Origin: DASUPK01 sp963795665
GTDB lineage: Bacteria > Actinomycetota > Thermoleophilia > Solirubrobacterales > 70-9
DNA: 64,000 nt
Direction of reading: 5' to 3'
NCBI GenBank assembly: GCA_963795665.1
Contig: CAWCIP010000016.1
Span: 37,841-101,840 of the forward strand
Position 1 is the first letter of the stretch. Every line of letters starts with the position of its first letter. A model generated the notes under the pieces. That model had not been told where the DNA came from and searched no databases. It was given only the letters and a program-made list of their open reading frames with translations. Made by a program: the position numbers and the translations under genes. Of the stretch, positions 7,226 through 14,011 are shown in pieces.

Positions 7226-7669
7226 GTGGCCGAGGAAGCGGCAAGGGTGGTCCGGATCGAGCGGAACTTCGATGCTCCGGCGGAGGACGTCTTCGACGCC
7301 TGGACGAGCGAGGAGGTGATTCGGCGCTGGTTCAGGCCGAAGGAGGGCTGGCGGGAGGCCGACGCGGAGGTGGACCTGCGCGTCGGCGGCAAGGTCCGAG
7401 TCGTGATGCGAACGCCCGACGGGGAACCCGTCAAGGCGGGCGGCGAGTACACGCTGATCGAGCGGCCACACCGGCTCGCGTTCACCTGGACCTTCGAAGA
7501 CGATCCCTCCAACCAGCAGATGATCGAGCTGGAGTTCACGGAGCGGGACGGCGTCACCACTGTGCTCTTCGTGAACAGCGAGATCTCCGATGAGCAGCGG
7601 CGGGACTCTCAGTACGAGGGCTGGTCGACCTGCTTCGATGAGATTGAGCGGGTTCTGGCGTCTAAGTAG
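7226..7669 (+). CDS. SRPBCC/AHSA1-like domain protein
   Basis: A 147-aa START-like (SRPBCC) protein with the AHSA1-type pattern: IERNFDAPAEDVFDAWTSEE at the N-terminus, RRWF, and the closing GWSTCFDEIERVL helix that caps the hydrophobic cavity. These proteins bind a hydrophobic ligand; the ligand is unknown. GTG 7226 is chosen because AAAGGAG (7214-7220) then has a usable spacing; GTG 7220 would overlap it. It is cotranscribed with the ArsR gene, 2 bp upstream, and with the DUF899 gene downstream. Confidence 0.85.
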   Translation: MAEEAARVVRIERNFDAPAEDVFDAWTSEEVIRRWFRPKEGWREADAEVDLRVGGKVRVVMRTPDGEPVKAGGEYTLIERPHRLAFTWTFEDDPSNQQMIELEFTERDGVTTVLFVNSEISDEQRRDSQYEGWSTCFDEIERVLASK

Positions 7670-7680
7670 GAGAGGCCAAC

Positions 7681-8412
7681 GTGGACGTCACCTTCCCAGG
7701 AGAGAGTTCCGAGTACAGGGCGGCGCGGAACGAGCTGCTCACCAAGGAGATCGAGCTCCGCCGCCAGATGGAGGCGGTCGCGGCCGCGCGGCGCGAGCTT
7801 CCTGCGGGCGGCGAGATCCCTGGTGACTACGTCTTCCAGGGCGAGGGGCCGGAGGGCAAGGAGATGGACGTGCGGCTCTCGGAGCTGTTCGCGCCCGGAA
7901 AGGACTCGCTGGCGATCTACAGCTTCATGTTTCCCCGCGACCCCGAGGACGATGCGCCCGGGCCGGTCCGCGAGCAGGAGACCGCGAAGCTTCCGCTGGC
8001 CGAGGGTCCGTGCCCGTCCTGCGTGAGCTTGCTGGACCAACTCGACGGGATGGTCGAGCACGCCAGCCAGCACACGAACTTCGCGGTGGTGGCCAAGACC
8101 ACCCTCGACCGCCTTGAGACCTGGAAGCGGGAGCGGGGCTGGCGCCGGCTGCGGCTGCTGTCCTCGGCCGGCAACACCTACAACCGCGACTATCTCGCCG
8201 AGACGCCCGAGGGCGCCCAGCGGCCAATGCTGAACGTCTTCCACCGCGACGGCCAGGCGATCCGGCACTTCTGGGGTTCGGAGCTCTTCTACGCGCCCTG
8301 GGATCCGGATCAGGACCCGAGGCACGTCGGGGCCCTGGAGCCACTCTGGAACCTCTTCGATCTAACCCCTGAAGGGAGACCCAATTGGTACGAACAGCTG
8401 AATTACGACTGA
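7681..8412 (+). CDS. DUF899 family thioredoxin-like protein (copy 2)
   Basis: A 243-aa paralogue of the divergent DUF899 gene at 6133. It keeps the helical N-terminus, GDYVFQGEG, the YSFMFPRD strand and a CPSC motif in the thioredoxin position, but has diverged strongly elsewhere. The GTG start at 7681 follows AGGAGAGG at 7668-7675. Its end overlaps the DUF2182 gene by 28 nt. It is likely a redox-active or thioredoxin-like protein; no substrate can be inferred. Confidence 0.83.
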   Translation: MDVTFPGESSEYRAARNELLTKEIELRRQMEAVAAARRELPAGGEIPGDYVFQGEGPEGKEMDVRLSELFAPGKDSLAIYSFMFPRDPEDDAPGPVREQETAKLPLAEGPCPSCVSLLDQLDGMVEHASQHTNFAVVAKTTLDRLETWKRERGWRRLRLLSSAGNTYNRDYLAETPEGAQRPMLNVFHRDGQAIRHFWGSELFYAPWDPDQDPRHVGALEPLWNLFDLTPEGRPNWYEQLNYD

Positions 8413-9227
8413 CCGCCATCTTCCTGCTGGCGGCGGCCGCGATCGCCTGGGTGGTGACCGCGGACCGGATGCAGGGGATGGATGCCGGGCCGGGAACCGA
8501 CCTCGGCTCCTTCGGCTGGTTCGCCGGTGTCTGGGCGGTGATGATGGCCGCGATGATGCTGCCTTCCCTGATTCCGATGGCCGGGGCATACGCGGGCAAG
8601 GCACGTGGCGGCTCGGCGGATGTGACGCCTCGGTCCCTGCTGCTCACCACCCTGTTCACCGCCGGCTATCTCCTCACCTGGGTGCTCGTCGGGCTGGTCG
8701 CCTGGGTTGCATTCGAGGCTGTTCGCTCGCTCGACATCTCCTTCCTCGGCTGGGACGACGGAGGCCGGTATGTAGCCGGGGCGGTGATCGCGGGCGCCGC
8801 CCTCTATGAGTTGACGCCGCTGAAGCGGACCTGCCTGCGGCATTGCCGCGATCGCGAGCTGCTGGTGGCGGACTGGCGGGAGGGCGCGGGCGGCGCGCTC
8901 CGCATGGGCCTCGACCAGGGCGCCTATTGCGTCGGCTCGTCGTGGGCGCTGATGGCCGCGCTCTTCGCGCTCGGCGTGATGAGCATCACCTGGATGGTGG
9001 TGATCGCGGCGTTGATCGTGCTCGAGAAGCTGCTGCCCTGGCGGGAGCGCGCCGAGGCGGTGACGGTGATGGTGCTTCTGGCATTGGCCGTCGGAGTCGC
9101 CTTCTTCCCGGGCCAAGTTCCGGGCCTGACGACCCCGGACTCGCCGGCGGCAATGCGCGCGATGGATTCGATGTCGATGCACGATGCGCCGGCGCACGAG
9201 CCGCAGATGCAGGGCATGAGCCCTTGA
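8385..9227 (+). CDS. DUF2182 predicted metal-binding integral membrane protein
   Basis: A 280-aa protein with about seven membrane helices, for example near residues 8-25, 45-65, 85-110 and 125-140, then several after 175. The block WAVMMAAMMLPSLIPM is characteristic of DUF2182, as is the CxGSSWALM region. The C-terminal tail is rich in Met and His (MSMHDAPAHEPQMQGM), suggesting copper or other soft-metal binding. The start is TTG 8385 behind AAGGGAG (8372-8378), inside the end of the DUF899 gene. It closes the ArsR-led operon. The real function of the family is not established. Confidence 0.8.
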   Translation: MVRTAELRLTAIFLLAAAAIAWVVTADRMQGMDAGPGTDLGSFGWFAGVWAVMMAAMMLPSLIPMAGAYAGKARGGSADVTPRSLLLTTLFTAGYLLTWVLVGLVAWVAFEAVRSLDISFLGWDDGGRYVAGAVIAGAALYELTPLKRTCLRHCRDRELLVADWREGAGGALRMGLDQGAYCVGSSWALMAALFALGVMSITWMVVIAALIVLEKLLPWRERAEAVTVMVLLALAVGVAFFPGQVPGLTTPDSPAAMRAMDSMSMHDAPAHEPQMQGMSP

Positions 9228-9232
9228 TTTAG

Positions 9233-9310
9233 AGGGTCCGCAGGTATGCCGAGCTGCTGAACTGGGAAGACGACATCGACCTCTACCGCGAAAGGCTTGG
9301 CAAGAAATGA
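9233..9310 (+). pseudogene. Remnant of a MerR-family regulator C-terminus
   Basis: One open frame runs from after a TAG at 9230-9232 to TGA 9308-9310, encoding VRRYAELL followed by DDIDLYRERLGKK. RRYAEL and IDLYRERL are both characteristic of MerR regulators but normally lie some 40-50 residues apart, so an internal deletion seems to have joined them; no start or HTH remains. The stop overlaps the ATG of the aldo/keto reductase (ATGA at 9307-9310), as expected if the two were once a coupled MerR-reductase pair. Identification is by eye only. Confidence 0.45.
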
Positions 9311-10296
9311 AGCAGCGAAATCTTGGTGACCTGGAAGTCTCGGAGATCGGCCTCGGGTGCATGGGAATGTCCGCCTTCTACGGCGAGACCGACGAGGAGG
9401 AGTCCATCGCGACGATCCATCGGGCTCTGGAGCTCGGCATCGACTTCCTCGACACCGCGCAGATCTACGGCCCGCTGACCAACGAGGAGCTGGTCGGTGA
9501 GGCGATCAAGGGCAAGCGGGATCAGTACGTGATCGCGAGCAAGTTCCAGCGCGATCTGGACAACGCCGTCCCGGGCGACATGTCGACGCTCGGCGGGCTC
9601 GACAGCTCCCCCGAGAACGTCAGGAAGACGATCGATGGCACGCTCGAGCGCCTTGGGATCGACCAGATCGACCTCTACTACCAGCACCGCGTCGACCCGA
9701 ACGTCGAGATCGAGGAGACCGTGGGCGCGATGGCCGAGCTCGTCGAGGCGGGAAAGGTTCGCCACCTGGGCCTCAGCGAGGCCGCGCCGGAGACGATCCG
9801 CCGCGCCCATGCCGTCCATCCGATCACCGCTCTGCAGACGGAGTACTCGGTGTTCGCGCGCGAGCCGGAGGCAGAGATCCTGCCGACCTGCCGGGAGCTC
9901 GGGATCGGCTTCGTGGCCTACTCGCCGCTCGGTCGAGGCTTCCTCTCGGGGCGGTTTGCCTCACCGGACGAGCTCGCAGAGGACGACTTCCGGCGGAGCC
10001 AGCCCCGCTTCCAGGGCGAGAACCTGGAGGCGAACAGGAGGATCGTCGCGAAGCTCGGCGAGATCGCCGAGGAGAAGGACATCACCCCGGCTCAGCTGGC
10101 GCTCGCCTGGGTCCTGGCCCAGGGCGAGGACATCGTCCCCATCCCCGGCACCAAGCGCCGCAAGTACCTCGAGGAGAACGCGGCCGCCGCGGACATCGAG
10201 CTGACCGACGAGGATCTCGCGCGGATCAACGAGGAGCTGCCCGAGGTCTCCGGCGACCGCTACGAGGAGACCGGGATGGCGGCGGTGAATCTCTAG
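9307..10296 (+). CDS. Aldo/keto reductase
   Basis: A 329-aa (alpha/beta)8-barrel oxidoreductase. The opening LEVSEIGLGCMGMSAFYG, the catalytic Asp-Tyr in FLDTAQIYG, the lysine region ASKFQ and QHRVDP with the catalytic His mark the AKR11/AKR13-like bacterial group (YajO/IolS type). The C-terminal PIPGTKRRKYLEENA block binds NADP. It probably reduces aldehydes or ketones; the substrate is unknown. It has no good Shine-Dalgarno and seems to have depended on translation of the upstream, now broken, MerR gene, whose stop overlaps its ATG. Confidence 0.9.
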   Translation: MKQRNLGDLEVSEIGLGCMGMSAFYGETDEEESIATIHRALELGIDFLDTAQIYGPLTNEELVGEAIKGKRDQYVIASKFQRDLDNAVPGDMSTLGGLDSSPENVRKTIDGTLERLGIDQIDLYYQHRVDPNVEIEETVGAMAELVEAGKVRHLGLSEAAPETIRRAHAVHPITALQTEYSVFAREPEAEILPTCRELGIGFVAYSPLGRGFLSGRFASPDELAEDDFRRSQPRFQGENLEANRRIVAKLGEIAEEKDITPAQLALAWVLAQGEDIVPIPGTKRRKYLEENAAAADIELTDEDLARINEELPEVSGDRYEETGMAAVNL

Positions 10297-10305
10297 GGAA
10301 GAGTC

Positions 10306-11508
10306 TCAGGAGCGGGTCGGAGCGCTGGAGAACCAGCGCTCCACACGCTCCGGGCTCATCACCTCCGACGGTTCCACCAGGCGGCTGAAGGAGTCGCGGA
10401 GGTCCTGACCCGCGTCCGAATCGCTCGCCCACCCCTTCCAGAGCTTCTCCGCGGCCTCGCGGTGAGGGAAGCGCCCCCACGAGAAGGACCAGTCGTAGTG
10501 CTCGGCCGCCCGCGCATCCCGCCAGGCCTCGTACTCCGCCAGGCTCGGTGTCGAGGACGAGAGCGCCTCGGCGACGTGGATGGCCTGCTCGACGGCGTCG
10601 CCGATCCCCTGGGCGGTGCCGGGGTGCTTGAAGTGCGATGCATCGCCGAGCAGGGCCCAACCGGGCCCGGCCGGCTTGCGGAAGAACCCGCGCATCAGCG
10701 TTTCCGGCGCCACGCTGACCTCGGTGGCGAGCTCGGCCCGCTCGAGCACGTCGGGCTCGATCATCTCCGGGAAGCGGCGCAGAAGCTCGACGTACCGCCG
10801 GCGGCGATCGGATTGCGTCCCTCGCGTGAAGTCCGCATCGCCCATCGCGATCAAGAGGTGGAGCCCGTCCTCCACCGCCGAGCGGCTGGCGAACTCGCGC
10901 TCGTGGATCTCGATCGTGCCGTAGCCGTTGTCGGGAATGCCGCTCCAGTAGCCGTACAGGAAGGCGACCTCGCCCTTGGCGGTGCGTTCCTTCTCGATCC
11001 CGAGTCTCCCGGCCACCGTCGAGCCGCGCCCGTCCGCGCCGAAGACCCACTTCGCCCGGATCTCATCCCCGTTGTCGAGCACCACTCCCGCGACCGGGTC
11101 CTCATCGGTGCCCGAGCCGATCAGCTCGACGACCCGCTGGCCGAAGCGTCCCTCGGCCCCGGCCGCCAGGGCGGTGTCGACGATGGCCTTGTCGAGAGCG
11201 GATCGGCGCGTGACGGCCATGCGGTCGTATCCGTCGATCGGCGTGTACAGGCCGGCGACCTCGTATCCGAGGCCCACGAGCCGGCTCCCCAGCAGGGGAA
11301 TGTCGTGAGAGGCGCGGAGCGCGTCCATCACGCCGAGCTGCTCGAAGCGGGCGAGGGTGTTCGGATAGACGCCGTGGGTCGAGATCGTCTCGCTGGGGAA
11401 GGTGTCGCGGTCGATCACCAGCACGTCCCAGTCGCGCTTGGCGAGGGCGATCGCCAGGGTCGATCCGGCGCATCGGGCGCCGACGATGACCGCGTCCTTC
11501 TCCTCCAT
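10306..11508 (-). CDS. FAD-dependent monooxygenase-like oxidoreductase (copy 1)
   Basis: A 400-aa group A flavoprotein. VIVGARCAGSTLAIALAKR is the FAD-binding Rossmann motif (with GARCAG in place of GxGxxG), GADGRGSTVAG is the DG motif and LLGDASHFKHPGTAQGIGDA the GD motif binding the FAD ribitol. These features fit aromatic hydroxylases and geranylgeranyl-reductase-like enzymes. It is the downstream member of a tandem pair with 11520-12731, 11 bp apart. TAGGCT 8 nt before ATG 11508 overlaps the upstream gene's stop codon, so it may also be transcribed alone as a leaderless mRNA. Confidence 0.85.
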   Translation of the reverse strand: MEEKDAVIVGARCAGSTLAIALAKRDWDVLVIDRDTFPSETISTHGVYPNTLARFEQLGVMDALRASHDIPLLGSRLVGLGYEVAGLYTPIDGYDRMAVTRRSALDKAIVDTALAAGAEGRFGQRVVELIGSGTDEDPVAGVVLDNGDEIRAKWVFGADGRGSTVAGRLGIEKERTAKGEVAFLYGYWSGIPDNGYGTIEIHEREFASRSAVEDGLHLLIAMGDADFTRGTQSDRRRRYVELLRRFPEMIEPDVLERAELATEVSVAPETLMRGFFRKPAGPGWALLGDASHFKHPGTAQGIGDAVEQAIHVAEALSSSTPSLAEYEAWRDARAAEHYDWSFSWGRFPHREAAEKLWKGWASDSDAGQDLRDSFSRLVEPSEVMSPERVERWFSSAPTRS

Positions 11509-11519
11509 CCCGACCGAGC

Positions 11520-12731
11520 CTACTGCGCCGCGACGGGCCCGCTTGGCGCGCCGAACCAGCGGGCGAGGCGCTCCTCGCTCATCACCTTCGAGGGGGACAC
11601 CCGGCGGGTGTAGGTGTCGCGCAGGTCCTGGCCCGCGTCAGGGTCGCTCGCCCAGCCGCGGAATAGCTTCTCGGTGACGTCAGGCCGGGGAAAGCGCCCC
11701 CAGGCGAACGACCAGTCGTAGTGATCGCTGGCGCGCTCCTCGTGCCAGTCCTCGTATCCCGCGAGGCCCGGATCCGAGCTCGAAAGACGGTCGGCGATGT
11801 AGATCGCCTGTTCAACCGCATCCCCGATTCCCTGGGCGGTGCCCGGGTGCTTGAAGTGGCTGGCATCGCCCAGGAGCGCCCATCCGGGCCCCGTGGACTT
11901 GCGGAAGTACCCGCGCATCAGCGACTCGGGCGCGACGACGAGGTCGGAGATCATCTCCGCGCCCTCGAGCTGCTCGGGAGGGATCGAGTCCGGGAACCTA
12001 TGGAGGACGTCGAGGTAGTTGCGGAGCCGCACGTCCCTCGTACCGTGGGTGAATTCGTCGGGCCCGGTCGAGACCAGCAGCGTGACGCCGTCCTCCGCGG
12101 CCCACCTGATGATGATCGCGTCCTCCTTGATGTCGGTGGTGCCGAACCCGTCGTCCTGGATGCCCCTCCAGTAGGCCCACATGAAGGCGAGCTCTCCCTG
12201 CTGCCGGCGCTCCTTCTCGATGCCCAGCTTGCCTGCCACCGTGGAGCCGCGTCCGTCGGCGCCGAAGACCCATTTCGCCCGGATCTCGTCGCCGTTGTCG
12301 AGGACGACACCCGCGACCGGGTCCTCCTCCGACCCGGAGCCGATCAGGTCGACGACCCGTTCGCCGAAGCGCCCCTCCGCTCCCGCCGCGAGGGCCGTGT
12401 CGACGATCGCCTTGTCCAGGGCGGTTCGCCGAACCGAGGACCCCCGATCGAACCCGTCGATCGGCGTGAAGATCCCGGCGGTCTCGTGGCCCAGGCCGAC
12501 GACCCGCCAGCCGAGCGAGGGGAGCCGGTGATTCGCGCGCAGCCTGTCGAGGACGCCGAGCTGCTCGAAGCGAGCCAGCGTGTTGGGGAACATCATGTGG
12601 GTGGAGATCGTGTCGCTCGGGAACGTGTCCCTGTCCACCAGCGCCACGTCCCAGCCGGCCTTCGCGAGGGCAGTGGCGAGAGTCGATCCCCCGCACCTCG
12701 CCCCGACGATGACCGCGTCCTTCTCCTCCAT
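11520..12731 (-). CDS. FAD-dependent monooxygenase-like oxidoreductase (copy 2)
   Basis: A 403-aa close paralogue of the next gene; the first eleven residues and the DG and GD motif regions are almost identical. The FAD motif reads GARCGG. The two copies differ most around residues 95-105 and 185-235, which in this fold lie over the substrate pocket, suggesting different substrates after a tandem duplication. ATG 12731 has TACGCT 7 nt upstream and no Shine-Dalgarno, so the mRNA is probably leaderless. Substrates cannot be named. Confidence 0.85.
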   Translation of the reverse strand: MEEKDAVIVGARCGGSTLATALAKAGWDVALVDRDTFPSDTISTHMMFPNTLARFEQLGVLDRLRANHRLPSLGWRVVGLGHETAGIFTPIDGFDRGSSVRRTALDKAIVDTALAAGAEGRFGERVVDLIGSGSEEDPVAGVVLDNGDEIRAKWVFGADGRGSTVAGKLGIEKERRQQGELAFMWAYWRGIQDDGFGTTDIKEDAIIIRWAAEDGVTLLVSTGPDEFTHGTRDVRLRNYLDVLHRFPDSIPPEQLEGAEMISDLVVAPESLMRGYFRKSTGPGWALLGDASHFKHPGTAQGIGDAVEQAIYIADRLSSSDPGLAGYEDWHEERASDHYDWSFAWGRFPRPDVTEKLFRGWASDPDAGQDLRDTYTRRVSPSKVMSEERLARWFGAPSGPVAAQ

Positions 12732-12777
12732 GGCAGCGAGCGTACTGCCGCTCAGCCGGGGCGCGGTGTGAGTCCCG

Positions 12778-13167
12778 TCACTTGGCGTCGAGAGCGGCCC
12801 GCGCCTCCTCCCGGTCGCGGTAGACGTCGTACCGAACGACCAGGCCCCCGCGGAAGGTCCAGAGATGGGCGCCCTCAGCCTGCATCTCGACGCCGCTGCC
12901 CTTGCCGTAGCCCTTCCAGCGGACCAGCGCCAGGACCCGGTCCCCGGACTGGATCAGCTCCTCGGCCTCGATCTTCAGGGGGCGCGCCCAGGCGCTCAGC
13001 CAGTCCGTGAGTACGGCGGTGACCTCATCGAATCCGCTGCCGCGGATCACCTCGCCCATGCCGTGGGACTCCAGCTCAACGGATGGATCGAAGATCTCGC
13101 CGCCGGAGAAGTCGCCTCGCGCCCACCTCTCGTACAGCGCTTCGAGCTTTGCGAGTGGCTCAGGCAC
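12778..13167 (-). CDS. SnoaL/NTF2-like protein
   Basis: A 129-aa small alpha+beta barrel protein. The pattern LEALYERWARGDF, then IFDPSVELE, and the closing AHLWTFRGGLVVRYDVYRDREEAR is typical of the SnoaL-like/NTF2 fold, in which the barrel holds a small hydrophobic ligand. Many members act as isomerases or cyclases, others only bind. The GTG start at 13167 overlaps the end of rpiA by 8 nt on the same strand, so it is translated from the rpiA message; a metabolic link is not evident. Confidence 0.8.
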   Translation of the reverse strand: MPEPLAKLEALYERWARGDFSGGEIFDPSVELESHGMGEVIRGSGFDEVTAVLTDWLSAWARPLKIEAEELIQSGDRVLALVRWKGYGKGSGVEMQAEGAHLWTFRGGLVVRYDVYRDREEARAALDAK

Positions 13168-13819
13168 GCTCGACTTCGTCGTCGCGCCCGACCAGGACGC
13201 TGCTCACCATCCCCGAGGGAAAGAGCCCGTGGTCGACGACGCCGGGCATCACCGAGAGGCGGGCCGCGAGCTCGCCGGGCTCGTGGACCTCGCCGTGGTA
13301 GTCCGCGATCACGCCGTCGTCGGGGCTCGGCGGGGTGTCGGGACGGACGGTGACGTCGCCGAGCTCGCTCGCGATCCTCGCCAGGGTCGAGGCGAGGCCG
13401 AATCTCGAGAGCTCGAGCGGGATCGGAGCCGAGATCCGGTCGACGGTCTTCGAGGAATCGGCGATGACGATGAAGCTCTCGGCCGAGGCGGCGACGATCT
13501 TCTCGCGGGTGTGCGCCCCGCCACCCCCCTTGACCAGCCAGCGGTCGGGAGCGACCTGGTCGGCGCCGTCGATTGCGATGTCGAGGCGGTCGAGCTTGTC
13601 GAATTCCTCGACGGCGATGCCCAGCTCGCGCGCCTGGTCCTCGGTCGCAACCGAGGTCGCGACGCAGCGGATGTCCTTCAGCCCGCGGGCGGCAAGCGCC
13701 GGTAGGAGGTGGGCAACGGTCGACCCCGTCCCGAGGCCCACCTTCATTCCGTCCGAGACGAGCTCGGCGGCCGCCTCGGCGGCGAGCTTCTTCTCCCCAT
13801 CGAGGTTTGGCTCGCTCAC
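13160..13819 (-). CDS. rpiA: Ribose-5-phosphate isomerase A
   Basis: A 219-aa RpiA that interconverts ribulose 5-phosphate and ribose 5-phosphate. VGLGTGSTV (residues 27-35) binds the phosphate, DGADQV contains the catalytic aspartates and VKGGGGAHTREKI the conserved glycine loop with the catalytic lysine. The GTG start at 13819 is set by VSEPN and by TAGTGT 7 nt upstream (13832-13827), a leaderless arrangement. Longer in-frame starts would run through the palindromic element and into tkt. It faces tkt across 192 bp and is followed by the overlapping SnoaL-like gene. Confidence 0.93.
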   Translation of the reverse strand: MSEPNLDGEKKLAAEAAAELVSDGMKVGLGTGSTVAHLLPALAARGLKDIRCVATSVATEDQARELGIAVEEFDKLDRLDIAIDGADQVAPDRWLVKGGGGAHTREKIVAASAESFIVIADSSKTVDRISAPIPLELSRFGLASTLARIASELGDVTVRPDTPPSPDDGVIADYHGEVHEPGELAARLSVMPGVVDHGLFPSGMVSSVLVGRDDEVERA

Positions 13820-13826
13820 CGCGGGG

Positions 13827-13832
13827 ACACTA
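13827..13832 (-). promoter_or_regulatory. -10 hexamer of rpiA, leaderless spacing
   Basis: On the minus strand TAGTGT is followed by seven bases and then the rpiA GTG. The hexamer overlaps the outer end of the 167-nt palindrome, so the palindrome provides the upstream part of this promoter. Confidence 0.5.
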
Positions 13833-13996
13833 GTGCCCCTTCCCGGAACACTGCACCCGAACCGGCGGCCTCGGATCCCCGCCATGCAGCGTCCTCGGTC
13901 GGCCGCGTACCACCAGTACGCGGCCTCCCTGCGTCCTCGCCTGGCGGCGCCCGAGACGCGCCGTTTCGGACGCAGCCTTCCGGGAATGGGCACTAG
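13830..13996. repeat. 167-nt near-symmetrical palindrome, MITE-like
   Basis: Two arms of exactly 81 nt flank a 5-nt centre (13911-13915). Aligned by hand, about 56 of 81 positions pair without any gap. The outer 19 nt (13830-13848 and 13978-13996) match at 18 positions, and the inner 10 nt, GGCCGCGTAC and GTACGCGGCC (13901-13910, 13916-13925), match fully; the middle of the arms is more diverged. Both ends carry ACTAGT. It fills almost the whole rpiA-tkt gap. The shape fits a non-autonomous miniature transposable element or an extragenic hairpin repeat; no transposase is nearby. Confidence 0.7.
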
Positions 13997-13999
13997 TCG

Positions 14000-14005
14000 T
14001 AGGAT
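14000..14005 (+). promoter_or_regulatory. -10 hexamer of tkt, leaderless spacing
   Basis: TAGGAT is followed by six bases and the tkt ATG at 14012. No convincing -35 box is seen 16-18 bp upstream, where the right arm of the palindrome lies. Confidence 0.5.
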
Positions 14006-14011
14006 CGTGAA

